NCBI GenBank assembly: GCA_903831805.1
Contig: CAIKZD010000006.1
Span: 1 to 50,757, forward strand
Length of the DNA stretch: 50,757 nucleotides
Direction of reading: 5' to 3'
Origin: an uncultured bacterium
Lineage (GTDB): Bacteria > Patescibacteriota > Minisyncoccia > Moranbacterales > UBA2206
Part shown: positions 41,703 to 49,406 of the stretch, piece by piece
Numbering within the stretch: position 1 is the stretch's first letter
Layout of the letters: each line of letters begins with the position of its first letter
Notes under the pieces: generated by a model
What the model was told of the DNA's origin: nothing
Database searches by the model: none
The model's input: only the letters and a program-made list of their open reading frames with translations
Program-made: the position numbers and the translations under genes

Positions 41703-43829
41703 TTATTCCAAATGAATATGCTCGGAAAATTTTTGCAAAGCATCCGCCAGGGGCGGGTGTTTTTTTAGTTGGGGATCAACTTTCAAAATCGCAGACGCTT
41801 CTTCTTGCGCGAATTTGATGAGTTTTACGTTGGTCAGATTTTCCATAGTGATGTCGGGGAGGCCGGACTGGACCACGCCGAAGAATTGCCCTGGGCCGCG
41901 CAGTTTCAAATCGGCTTCGGCGATGACAAAACCGTCATTGGTTTTTTCAAGGGTGCGCAGGCGTTCGGATTTTTTCTGACTGAAGAGGAAGCAGTAGGAT
42001 TGATGCGCTCCGCGGCCGACGCGACCACGGAATTGATGCAATTGCGAAAGGCCGAAACGTTCGGCGTTTTCAATAATCATAATGCTGGCGTTGGGAATGT
42101 CCACGCCGACTTCCACGACAGAAGTGGAAACTAAAATATCAAATTCTCTATTTTTAAATTTTTGCATGACCTCCTCTTTTTCTTTCGGTTTCAATTTGCC
42201 ATGCAAAAGCCCGAGCTTAAATTCCGGAAAAACTTTTTCTGACAGTCTTTGATGCTCGGTCGTGGCCGCTTTTACTTCGGCCATAGTGGCGGAAAGCGAC
42301 TCATCAATCAAAGGAAAAATAATGAAAACCTGACGGCCCTTTTTGATTTCGCTTTTGATGAGGGCATAAATCTTATGATTTTCCTCCGGTGCGACGACAG
42401 TGGTGATGATTGGTTTCCGATTTTTCGGCATCTCGTCCAAGATGGATAAATCTAAACTGCCAAAGAAAGCGATGGATAGAGTTCTGGGAATGGGCGTGGC
42501 AGTCATAGTGAGGAGATGGGGGATAGTTTTTTTTGCGCCGTCATTGATGCTGGCGGTTTCTTGTTGTAAGGCGGCACGTTGGGCCACGCCGAAGCGATGC
42601 TGTTCGTCGATAATGACTAGAGCCATATTTTTAAAAGCCACGTCTTTTTGAATGAGAGCGTGAGTGCCGATGATTAGGTTTATCTCGCCTGATTTTATTT
42701 CGTCTAATAATTCATCTCGCTTAATGGCCAGTGCCAAAAAATCGGAGCTCAACTCCGAATCGGAGTTGAGCTCCGATTTTTTGTTTAAAAGCTTATATGA
42801 ATTGGTTAAAAGCGCGATATTAAAATCATAATCTTTGAATAACTCACAAAAACTCTCAAAATGTTGTTTGGCCAGCACTTCTGTTGGGGCCATGATGGCC
42901 ACTTGATGACCGGCGGAAACAACTTGCAGGGCCGCGACGGCCGCGACGACGGTTTTACCGCTGCCGACGTCGCCGTTCAAGAGGCGATTCATGGGCTGGG
43001 GCTTTTCCAAATCTTTCAAAATTTCGAAAGTGGACTTGCGTTGCGCATCGGTCAAAGTGAAGGGCAATTTTTTCACGAAAGATTGGATTAATTTTTCATC
43101 GAAAACTATGCTTAGTGATTTTTTGCCGGCCCAATCCTTTTTGATTTTTTGCGTCTGCAGTTGTACCAAAAACATTTCTTGAAAAGCCATGCGTTTTTGG
43201 GCGCGCAACAATTTCTCACGCGACTCGGGAAAATGCAACTCCGTAAGGGCGGTGAAAATATCATACAGATGATATTTTTCACGCAGCTCGGCCGACAAAA
43301 CATCCGGCATCTCCCGCGCCGCCTCTAACAATATTTTGATCTGCCAGCGCAGCCATTTAGAAGTCAGGCCCTTGGTCTCGGGATAGATCGGGACGAGACA
43401 GCCAGTGTTGGTGGCATCACGGGCGGATCTTTCCCAGGCCGGGTTACTCATGGAGAAAACATCATCATCCATGGATAATTTTCCAGAGAGCCGGATGGTT
43501 GATCCGACAATCAAGCTATCTAAAATATACGACTGGTTGAACCACACCGCTTTCATTTCAATCTCATTATCGTCCATAATAAAAACTTCTGTGATGGTCA
43601 TCCGTTTTTTCCAGGTGCGGATATTTTTGGCTTTGATTATGCGCCCTTCTATGGTTACGGTTTGTTCGAGGTATTCTTCCAAGAGGGCAACGGTCCGGCG
43701 AAAATCATCATAGCGAGCCGGCAAGTGGAACAGCAGGTCGCGTACGGTCAAAAGCCCCAACTTGGCCAGAGCTTGGGCATATTTCGGCGTCACGCGCGGC
43801 AGATTTTTGAGAGGAGTGTTGAGAGACAT
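41703..43829 (-). CDS. recG: ATP-dependent DNA helicase RecG
   Basis: RecG regresses stalled replication forks and branch-migrates junctions. The 708 residues hold the wedge OB-fold domain (about 1-150), then the SF2 motor: GDVGSGKTVVA near residue 288, the motif II box IDEQHRFGV, TATPIPRT, and VSTSVVEVGVDIPNA and QFRGRVGRG in the second RecA-like domain. A 47-bp palindrome (42736-42782) adds a short in-frame peptide (KKSELNSDSELSSDF) between motifs Ia and Ib. The promoter puts the transcript start on the ATG itself, so the gene is probably leaderless. Confidence 0.96.
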   Translation of the reverse strand: MSLNTPLKNLPRVTPKYAQALAKLGLLTVRDLLFHLPARYDDFRRTVALLEEYLEQTVTIEGRIIKAKNIRTWKKRMTITEVFIMDDNEIEMKAVWFNQSYILDSLIVGSTIRLSGKLSMDDDVFSMSNPAWERSARDATNTGCLVPIYPETKGLTSKWLRWQIKILLEAAREMPDVLSAELREKYHLYDIFTALTELHFPESREKLLRAQKRMAFQEMFLVQLQTQKIKKDWAGKKSLSIVFDEKLIQSFVKKLPFTLTDAQRKSTFEILKDLEKPQPMNRLLNGDVGSGKTVVAAVAALQVVSAGHQVAIMAPTEVLAKQHFESFCELFKDYDFNIALLTNSYKLLNKKSELNSDSELSSDFLALAIKRDELLDEIKSGEINLIIGTHALIQKDVAFKNMALVIIDEQHRFGVAQRAALQQETASINDGAKKTIPHLLTMTATPIPRTLSIAFFGSLDLSILDEMPKNRKPIITTVVAPEENHKIYALIKSEIKKGRQVFIIFPLIDESLSATMAEVKAATTEHQRLSEKVFPEFKLGLLHGKLKPKEKEEVMQKFKNREFDILVSTSVVEVGVDIPNASIMIIENAERFGLSQLHQFRGRVGRGAHQSYCFLFSQKKSERLRTLEKTNDGFVIAEADLKLRGPGQFFGVVQSGLPDITMENLTNVKLIKFAQEEASAILKVDPQLKKHPPLADALQKFSEHIHLE
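42736..42782. repeat. In-frame palindrome inside recG
   Basis: A perfect 23-bp stem with a single central base (42759). The sequence (core TCGGAGCTCAACTCCG) is unrelated to the RAYT REP family, but the design, a perfect stem with a 1-nt centre, is the same. Confidence 0.8.
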
Positions 43830-43835
43830 AGTTCA

Positions 43836-43864
43836 AGTATAGCCGTATCTCGAAAACATCTCAA
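43836..43864 (-). promoter_or_regulatory. recG promoter (leaderless)
   Basis: On the minus strand TTGAGA (43864-43859), 17-bp spacer, TATACT (43841-43836). Six bases then separate the -10 box from ATG 43829. Confidence 0.6.
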
Positions 43865-43927
43865 CTTGGATATAATTTTCCAAGTCTTGATATTAACAAA
43901 AATATCTGATATCCTTAGTAAAGTACT

Positions 43928-44014
43928 GGAGAGGTGGCTGAGTGGTCGAAAGCGGCACACTGCTAACGTGTTGACCTCTAACCGGGTCCCAGGGTTCGAA
44001 TCCCTGCCTCTCCG
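43928..44014 (+). tRNA. tRNA-Ser (anticodon GCT)
   Basis: A class II tRNA of 87 nt with a long variable arm (GACCTCTAACCGGGTC region). Acceptor GGAGAGG with CCTCTCC, loop CTGCTAA giving GCT, T loop TTCGAAT, discriminator G. The 31-39 pair is A-C. No CCA encoded. Confidence 0.93.
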
Positions 44015-44051
44015 CTCTATATTTACAGTAGCGTAAAATAACTAAAATTTT

Positions 44052-44132
44052 ATGTTTGGTGGAATATTTGCAATTTTTGTGTTGGCTATGGCCATCGTTG
44101 GCGTTTTTTATCTAATCAAATACCTCAGATAA
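44052..44132 (+). CDS. Possible 26-residue membrane peptide
   Basis: ATG 44052 to TAA 44132 between two tRNA genes. The peptide is a single hydrophobic helix with a Lys/Arg tail (YLIKYLR). There is no SD and no known family; such frames can arise by chance. Confidence 0.3.
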   Translation: MFGGIFAIFVLAMAIVGVFYLIKYLR

Positions 44133-44139
44133 AATTTTT

Positions 44140-44210
44140 GCGCTTATAGCTCAGTGGATAGAGCGGTCCGATGTGCATCGGACAGGTCTCGATTATGTTT
44201 CGATTTAATT
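44140..44210 (+). pseudogene. Broken copy of the downstream tRNA-Arg
   Basis: The first 26 bases (44140-44165) are identical to the 5' part of tRNA-Arg(GCG) at 44214. After that the anticodon arm is replaced by a hairpin GTCCGATG / CATCGGAC, and no matching T arm or acceptor end exists. Confidence 0.65.
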
Positions 44211-44213
44211 TAT

Positions 44214-44286
44214 GCGCTTATAGCTCAGTGGATAGAGCGTCTGGTTGCGGTCCAGAAGGTCGCAGGTTCGATTCCTGCTAAGCGCA
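44214..44286 (+). tRNA. tRNA-Arg (anticodon GCG)
   Basis: Acceptor GCGCTTA with TAAGCGC, discriminator A. The anticodon arm TCTGG / CCAGA with loop TTGCGGT gives GCG, which reads CGC and CGT. Most bacteria use ACG (inosine) here. No CCA encoded. Confidence 0.92.
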
Positions 44287-44308
44287 CAATAAAATAATCT
44301 TCAAAATA

Positions 44309-44351
44309 AAAATCCTTACCCAGAAATTTTAACCCGGAGGAGGATTTTTTT
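44309..44351 (+). terminator. Terminator after tRNA-Arg
   Basis: AAAATCCT / AGGATTTT stem with a 24-nt loop and T7. The loop is long, so strength is uncertain. Confidence 0.5.
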
Positions 44352-44417
44352 GTAATTTAATATTTCCCGGCTGTGGATAAATAGTTGTCTCACCCTTTAG
44401 TTTTGGCGAAATCGTGG

Positions 44418-44423
44418 TATAAT
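44418..44423 (+). promoter_or_regulatory. Extended -10 box before the surface-protein gene
   Basis: CGTGG then TATAAT, with no clear -35. Predicted leader about 24 nt. Same form as at 4736 and 49352. Confidence 0.5.
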
Positions 44424-44453
44424 AAAAAAAGAAAATAAACTCAAAACAAAAAA

Positions 44454-46955
44454 ATGGAAAGAAAAAAAATAATCATGCTTGTAATGTCTATTCTAGCTAT
44501 TGTTTTTTTTGTGCTGGACTATGTTTTTGTGGTGCAAAAAAATAAAGTGAATGAGAGCAATAAGCAAACCACTGCTCAACAGCAAGAAAAAAGCGATCCC
44601 TCCAATGTATCTGCCAATTCAGGCATAATTGATGTTTCAGGTGGCACCCTTATCTCGCAGAATAATAATAGTTTCAAGGTGAAGTTCCATATTAAGAATG
44701 AACAAAGCTATGCCCAAGCCGGCATCAAATATTTTGTGAACTTGAATAATTTTGATAATGCGGTGCCACAAAAAATATTCTTCGAATACCCAATCAACAG
44801 AGAGACATATCAAGACAGCATCTCCATCGGTGCCAATAGCGAATTGGAAAAAGAGATTACCTATGAAGCTCCTTCATATTTGCAAGGGAAGTTCCATCTA
44901 TCTGTTGCATTTTTCCAAGCGGAGTCAGGCTACTATCTGGATAGGATTGATATTGGCGACTTCAATCTTGTTAAAAGTGCTGATTTTGTCGAAATAGATC
45001 CGGGCACTTGCTATTTGAAAGTGGAAAGCGACAAGAAAGATGATAAAGTATTTGGACCTTTGAACGGAGTGGATGTTTCCAAAGAAGAAGCACTGACAGC
45101 ACATTGTAAGATTAATAATTACTTTAATCAGGCTATGACTGTTTCTCCTCAGTTTACCAATTATTATCGAGGAGACTATGTGGGAAAAGTTGTTCCGCAA
45201 GAAGAGAAGTCATTTGAACAAATAGCTCTTAATCCCGGAGAAACGAAGGAAGTCACTTTGGCAGTTCCTCGTGCTCTTCAACCTCAAGCCTATGACGCCT
45301 CGCTTACCCTGATGGATGAAAACGGCAAAAAAGTCTCCAACAGCATCTCTTTCCACTATGTTTTGAGCGGGCAAAGCGCGACCATCCACGATATCCAGCC
45401 GGACAAGCAAGGTTATGGGAAGGGCGACGTGGCTAATGTTTCTGTAGTTTGGGGCGGTGCGGCGGATGGTTTCCAGGATTCCCGCCTCGGAGGAACGCCA
45501 GCAGATGGACTTACACTTGAAATAGCCGTGAAAAACTCGCAAGGAGAAAGTTGCCTGGACAGAAATGGAACAACTGCCCTGGATGTTGCTGGTAATTCTA
45601 ATGCCCAGGTGCCTTTGAAAATCACTAAGGAGTGCGCTCATCCAATATTTTCGGCTACGATCCGCGATAAAAAAGGCGAAGTTTTAGATACTAAAGAATT
45701 TTCTCCTACAGAATCGTTATCAGGAAAGAGTGACAATAGCAAGATATTTATGATCGCCATAGGCATGTTGTTCATTATTGCTCTAATTATCTTAGTGGGC
45801 GTTCTCTTTTGGAAGAAAAAGATAGGGAAAGGAAGTGTGTCCATAATAATTTTTGCTTTGTTTGTCTCGGGGGTTTCCATCATACTGTTTTTTTATCATG
45901 TTGAGAGTGGGAGTGCAGGTAATGGTAATGAGGTTGATCTGGGCTATGGCTGTTTTCAGTATATGGATTGCATGAATATACATTGCTATGGTGGATGTAA
46001 TGGTGCCCCTACAAAAAACGATTATCCATCGAGTGCAGCTGGACCTAACACACCGCTATGCGCTTGGGGATCTCCTTCACCTGCAAGCGTGTCCTTTCCT
46101 GCAGGAAAATATGGAACGGACAGTAACGTCACATGGAATTGCATACCGTATGATATGGGTAGTTACGCTTATCAGCATGGTTGGTACTTCTCCGGTTATA
46201 CGCAAACATGTCAGGCGCAACGATTAGTGCCAACACAGATTATCCCAAGTTGCTCCATTAATTTTTCTCCGTCAACACTTATGGTTGGGAGTACCGGAAG
46301 CATTACAACGGTTGTTACGAATGATGCCGATAATCTGATGCATACCACTTGCACTTTTAATGGTGTACCAACTACCAGTGATTTACCAGCAGGAACTTGG
46401 AACAACCAAGTGTTTGCTGTAGCCGGCACGAAGTCTTGTACGGGTACAGTGATTAGCTCAACTGGCGACTCTGCTACTTGTAGTGGTTCGGTGACTTCTA
46501 TTTCCCCGCCTTCAAAACCGACATTAGTAGGCCCAGCTATTGGGAATGTGAACACCTCGTATAATTTTACGGCCAGTGGATCAATAGATCCCGAGGGAGA
46601 CAATATTCAATATAAATTTGATTGGAATAATGATGATACACCTGATCAATCTACCGGTTTTGTGTTATCCGGTACCTCTCAAACTTTGCCGTACCAGTGG
46701 GCGGCGTCTGGCAGCAAATCTTTGAAGGTGGAAGCGTGTGATACTTCTGGAAGTTGTTCACCTTGGTCTGATGTGCTTACGATCACTATTTCGGATTGTG
46801 TGGCTATAACTCCCCTGTGGAGTGATTGTACGGAAAGCTGTGGGAACGATGGCGCGCAAACCAGAACACTGACTTATGCCGATTGTAGTACAGAACTTCA
46901 GACGCAAGTTTGCAACCGGACAGCTTGTCCCCAATGGAGAGAAGTTATCCCGTAG
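44454..46955 (+). CDS. Large surface protein with TSP1-like C-terminus
   Basis: An 833-residue exported protein. An N-terminal anchor (about residues 6-26) precedes Ig/beta-sandwich-like domains (to about 430). Two membrane helices follow (about 440-485: FMIAIGMLFIIALIILVGVLF and IIIFALFVSGVSIILFFY). After them a second exported part has Cys-rich segments, a PKD/cadherin-like repeat (GSIDPEGDNIQYKFDWNNDD) and a thrombospondin type-1-like end: LWSDCTESCGNDGAQTRT and CNRTACPQW. TSP1 modules bind glycans and proteins, so an adhesive role is likely (inference). Monocistronic, with its own promoter and terminator. Confidence 0.8.
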   Translation: MERKKIIMLVMSILAIVFFVLDYVFVVQKNKVNESNKQTTAQQQEKSDPSNVSANSGIIDVSGGTLISQNNNSFKVKFHIKNEQSYAQAGIKYFVNLNNFDNAVPQKIFFEYPINRETYQDSISIGANSELEKEITYEAPSYLQGKFHLSVAFFQAESGYYLDRIDIGDFNLVKSADFVEIDPGTCYLKVESDKKDDKVFGPLNGVDVSKEEALTAHCKINNYFNQAMTVSPQFTNYYRGDYVGKVVPQEEKSFEQIALNPGETKEVTLAVPRALQPQAYDASLTLMDENGKKVSNSISFHYVLSGQSATIHDIQPDKQGYGKGDVANVSVVWGGAADGFQDSRLGGTPADGLTLEIAVKNSQGESCLDRNGTTALDVAGNSNAQVPLKITKECAHPIFSATIRDKKGEVLDTKEFSPTESLSGKSDNSKIFMIAIGMLFIIALIILVGVLFWKKKIGKGSVSIIIFALFVSGVSIILFFYHVESGSAGNGNEVDLGYGCFQYMDCMNIHCYGGCNGAPTKNDYPSSAAGPNTPLCAWGSPSPASVSFPAGKYGTDSNVTWNCIPYDMGSYAYQHGWYFSGYTQTCQAQRLVPTQIIPSCSINFSPSTLMVGSTGSITTVVTNDADNLMHTTCTFNGVPTTSDLPAGTWNNQVFAVAGTKSCTGTVISSTGDSATCSGSVTSISPPSKPTLVGPAIGNVNTSYNFTASGSIDPEGDNIQYKFDWNNDDTPDQSTGFVLSGTSQTLPYQWAASGSKSLKVEACDTSGSCSPWSDVLTITISDCVAITPLWSDCTESCGNDGAQTRTLTYADCSTELQTQVCNRTACPQWREVIP

Positions 46956-46980
46956 AATAAAAAATAAAAGTTTGAACAAA

Positions 46981-47013
46981 AAACAACTCCTGATGTTGAA
47001 GGAGTTGTTTTTT
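46981..47013 (+). terminator. Terminator of the surface-protein gene
   Basis: A perfect 11-bp stem (46981-46991 with 47000-47010) with an 8-nt loop and a T6 run. Confidence 0.85.
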
Positions 47014-47105
47014 GTTAGGCGCTATTGTGAAGTTGAGGGCAGTGAAGTATACTTACAGTAGAATAAATTTTACGATAATTAGATTACGCACTGGTTTGTT
47101 TTCTG

Positions 47106-47192
47106 CGGAAGAGGTGAGATTCGAACTCACGGAACCCTTTCAGGTTCGACAGTTTTCAAGACTGTTGCCTTCAACCACTCGGCCACTCTTCC
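47106..47192 (-). tRNA. tRNA-Ser (anticodon TGA)
   Basis: A class II tRNA of 87 nt. Acceptor GGAAGAG with CTCTTCC, anticodon arm ACAGT / ACTGT with loop CTTGAAA giving TGA, long variable arm, discriminator G, no CCA. Confidence 0.94.
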
Positions 47193-47207
47193 ATAAACAC
47201 TTGTCTA

Positions 47208-47235
47208 ATGATAGCAAAACTGGCGAAAATGTAAA
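47208..47235 (-). promoter_or_regulatory. Promoter of tRNA-Ser(TGA)
   Basis: On the minus strand TTTACA (47235-47230), 16-bp spacer, TATCAT (47213-47208). Confidence 0.5.
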
Positions 47236-47260
47236 CAGGTAATAAGTTTATTAAAAATAT

Positions 47261-47881
47261 ATGTACATCGGTCAAAATAAAAAAGATATGCAAGAACAGA
47301 AAAGAAAAGAGCGCGAGCTGGATTCTTTTTATCAAACGAATAAAGTTGAAACCGAATTGTCTTCGCCGGGTAGGCGAGCGCAAGAAGAGGTGGAGCATGC
47401 CGCCAAGCCTCACCATCTGAAAGATGCTTTTCTACATTGGCGCGCGCCGGAATTCGAAGTTTCTTCGCGGGATCGTAAGTGGTATTTCTATGTCACACTA
47501 GTGCTTTTGATTATCGTAGTGTATGCACTTTTCACGAATGCGCTCATTATGGCCATCACTTTCATTTTGATTGGCATGGTTGGCTATATCTATATCCAGA
47601 AAGAACCGCGCATCTTGGATTTTGCCTTGATGGAAGAGGGGATTGTGGCAGGCCGGGAAATTTATGAATTTGCTAATCTGAAATCTTTCTGGATTTTCTA
47701 CGAGGAACATGGGTTGCAAGTCATTAGTTTCCACACCAATAGCTATCTCTTGCCCTATATCCATGTTCCGATTCACGATCAAGATCCGGTCAGGATGCGG
47801 GAAATTCTCCTGGGCTTTCTCAGTGAAGAAAAGCATGAACCAGGCATTTCGGAAGTTTTGGGTCGAGTTTTGCATCTGTAG
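47261..47881 (+). CDS. Membrane protein with C-terminal PH-like domain
   Basis: A 206-residue protein: a charged, helical N-terminus, two close membrane helices (about residues 75-95 and 97-113), and a soluble C-terminal part beginning EPRILDFALMEEGIVAGREIYEF, whose alternation of strands ending in a helix resembles bacterial PH-like (bPH) domains. I do not recognise a named family. ATG 47261 is used; ATG 47288 is possible. The GTCGCCTCATCGGCGAC repeat follows its stop. Confidence 0.7.
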   Translation: MYIGQNKKDMQEQKRKERELDSFYQTNKVETELSSPGRRAQEEVEHAAKPHHLKDAFLHWRAPEFEVSSRDRKWYFYVTLVLLIIVVYALFTNALIMAITFILIGMVGYIYIQKEPRILDFALMEEGIVAGREIYEFANLKSFWIFYEEHGLQVISFHTNSYLLPYIHVPIHDQDPVRMREILLGFLSEEKHEPGISEVLGRVLHL

Positions 47882-47882
47882 G

Positions 47883-47899
47883 TCGCCTCATCGGCGACT
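47883..47899. repeat. GTCGCC repeat, copy 1
   Basis: GTCGCCTCATCGGCGAC, itself a short hairpin, is repeated exactly at about 48230. The second copy is extended to a larger palindrome with CCGATGAGGC. Confidence 0.6.
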
Positions 47900-48006
47900 A
47901 AGATTATCCTAGGTGGAAATGGGTTCGCTATTGCGAATCGAAGCCCGCTTTCGCGCGACTTCAGCGGACTGCGTCACGCCGAAGCCGAGCTTCAGCGAGG
48001 CGAAGG

Positions 48007-48080
48007 CGGAGTGTGGTATAGTGGTATTACGCACGATTCGGGTTCGTGTAATCTGGGTTCGATTCCCAGCACTCCGACCA
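48007..48080 (+). tRNA. tRNA-Pro (anticodon CGG)
   Basis: Acceptor CGGAGTG with CACTCCG (the C1-G72 pair typical of bacterial tRNA-Pro), discriminator A and encoded CCA. The anticodon arm CACGA / TCGTG with loop TTCGGGT gives CGG. The T arm CTGGG / CCCAG is regular. Confidence 0.92.
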
Positions 48081-48086
48081 AAACAG

Positions 48087-48138
48087 ACCCTCTCTGTCGT
48101 GAGTACACGACATCTCTTCCGAGTACAGGCGAGAGGGA
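48087..48138. repeat. Double-hairpin repeat, copy A
   Basis: TGTCGTG / CACGACA with loop AGTA, then a second stem ending GAGAGG. It resembles copy B at about 48427-48477 (TGTCACG / CGTGACG and CTCCCC / GGGGAG). Each copy follows the 3' end of a tRNA-Pro sequence. Confidence 0.55.
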
Positions 48139-48152
48139 AATCAAACCTACTA

Positions 48153-48223
48153 CGGGCTGTAGTATACCGGTAGTACGCGTCCATGGGGTGGATGTAGACT
48201 GAGTTCGATTCTCAGCAGCCCGA
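48153..48223 (+). tRNA. tRNA-Pro (anticodon GGG)
   Basis: Acceptor CGGGCTG with CAGCCCG, discriminator A, no CCA. The anticodon arm CGTCC / GGATG (one G-T pair) with loop ATGGGGT gives GGG. The T arm CTGAG / CTCAG is regular, and the D arm is short. Confidence 0.88.
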
Positions 48224-48250
48224 CGGAAGTCGCCTCATCGGCGACCCGCC

Positions 48251-48418
48251 GATGAGGCGGGTACGCAAGGCTGGGGGTCTTGTAGTTGGAGTTCCCTGCC
48301 CGCAATGCCTTGCATACTAATATAAAGTTGAGATTTTACAAAGCAATATGAAATTTGTGTAACCTCAATTTAATGTTAGCGGGCATTGCAAGGCAGGCGG
48401 GGATTCTCCACACCCCGA
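48251..48418 (+). pseudogene. Interrupted tRNA-Pro copy
   Basis: The anticodon arm CAAGG / TCTTG with loop CTGGGGG (GGG) is followed by the T-stem half TGGAG and TTC. The sequence then breaks for about 107 bp and resumes with GATT, CTCCA (exact complement of TGGAG), CACCCCG and A. The expected 5' acceptor CGGGGTG is missing; a GC-rich palindrome lies in its place. This looks like a disrupted tRNA gene. Confidence 0.6.
48295..48401. mobile_element. MITE-like insertion in the tRNA T loop
   Basis: About 107 bp with imperfect inverted ends (CCTGCC...GCAATGCC on the left, and the reverse complement on the right with a shifted TT) and an AT-rich middle. No ORF. Insertion between T-loop positions 56 and 57 is inferred from the flanking tRNA halves. 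Confidence 0.45.
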
Positions 48419-48476
48419 CAAAAAGAACCCCTCTGTCACGGGTACGTGACGTCTCCCCTCAGTACGGGGGAGAGGG

Positions 48477-48504
48477 AGGAAAAAAGACGCGATGAATCGC
48501 GTCT
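48477..48504 (-). terminator. Terminator of comFC
   Basis: A perfect 9-bp stem AGACGCGAT / ATCGCGTCT with a 2-nt loop. On the minus strand it directly follows the comFC stop and leads into T6. It belongs to the GTAGAGACGC-type palindromes. Confidence 0.75.
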
Positions 48505-49260
48505 CTACGGCATTTCTTGCCGAGCGATGACGGAGGCGAAAACTTTTTTGGCGCCGGCCGCTTTCAGGACTTTGGCGCATTCCAAAAGCGTCGAACCGGT
48601 GGTGGCGATGTCATCTATCAGGAGGATTTTTTTGTTTTTTATGATATTTTCTTCCAGTGAATATTTTTTGCCCAGACTGAAAGAATTTTGCATATTTTTC
48701 TTTCGGGCGGCATAGTTTTTGATGGTCATCTGAGGCGGGGTGAATATGCGTCGGATGACAGTAGCATCCAAGACCGGAATGGTTAAGCCTGGCGAAAGAT
48801 TTTCAGCTAGATAGGCCGCTAGAATGGCGGCTTGATTGAAGCCGCGCCAGCGCAAACGGCGCGGATGGAGCGGTACGCTCACGATGAAATCCGGTAAAGG
48901 TAAATGATTTTCCAAGATCGCTTGGGCGACCAGGCGCGCCAGTGGGACGCCCAAATCTGGTACAAAATTATATTTAAAGACATGGACCAGGCGGGCCAGG
49001 TTGTTCCGGGTATATCTCGTGGCGACGATTAAATTGTTCAAGGCTAGCGGGGAATTTTTTTCGATGGCTCTTGCTTTGCATCTCGGGCAAATCGCGCCGG
49101 CGGGAGTTTCCGCTTTTTCACAGTAGGGACAAACTTGCATAGTCAGGATGCCTATCTGATTGAAGCACTCCGGGCAGAGCCATGCGTCACGCACACCACA
49201 AGACAAACAGGAAATGGGGAAGAGCGTATCCAGGATGAAATTTTTAAAACTTTTTAGCAT
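48505..49260 (-). CDS. comFC: ComF-family phosphoribosyltransferase-like protein
   Basis: A 251-residue ComFC protein, needed for natural transformation in other bacteria. An N-terminal zinc finger is formed by CLSC, CPEC, CPYC and CPRC (residues about 18-65). The phosphoribosyltransferase fold follows, with VSVPLHPRRLRWRGFNQA and the PRPP loop ILLIDDIATTGSTL. ATG 49260 is taken; 49263 is also possible. A type IV pilus protein (PilM) starts 147 bp away on the other strand, consistent with DNA uptake as a shared theme. Confidence 0.92.
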   Translation of the reverse strand: MLKSFKNFILDTLFPISCLSCGVRDAWLCPECFNQIGILTMQVCPYCEKAETPAGAICPRCKARAIEKNSPLALNNLIVATRYTRNNLARLVHVFKYNFVPDLGVPLARLVAQAILENHLPLPDFIVSVPLHPRRLRWRGFNQAAILAAYLAENLSPGLTIPVLDATVIRRIFTPPQMTIKNYAARKKNMQNSFSLGKKYSLEENIIKNKKILLIDDIATTGSTLLECAKVLKAAGAKKVFASVIARQEMP

Positions 49261-49351
49261 CAATCACATTTTATTTTTTAAAAATGAGAATGTCAAACGG
49301 CTAGCACAGTTGTGGATAACTTTTTTTGTTTTTCAAAATGGGAAAGTGTGG

Positions 49352-49357
49352 TATAAT
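49352..49357 (+). promoter_or_regulatory. Extended -10 box before the second pilM
   Basis: TGTGG then TATAAT, no clear -35; leader about 43 nt. Third example of this block in the window. Confidence 0.5.
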
Positions 49358-49406
49358 CATTATGGATATTGAATGTAGGAATAAGATTTAATCGCGAAAA
49401 ACAAAA

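Noticed and set aside
38318-42782. Repeats as a CRISPR array
   Set aside because: The palindromes are isolated, lie in and between genes, and lack regular spacers; no cas gene is present.
44140-44210. A second functional tRNA-Arg
   Set aside because: Only the 5' half fits; the anticodon loop is the wrong size and no 3' acceptor strand pairs.
48386-48715. ORFs around the tRNA-Pro cluster and across the comFC end
   Set aside because: They translate tRNA and repeat sequence or lie antisense to comFC, with no coding features.
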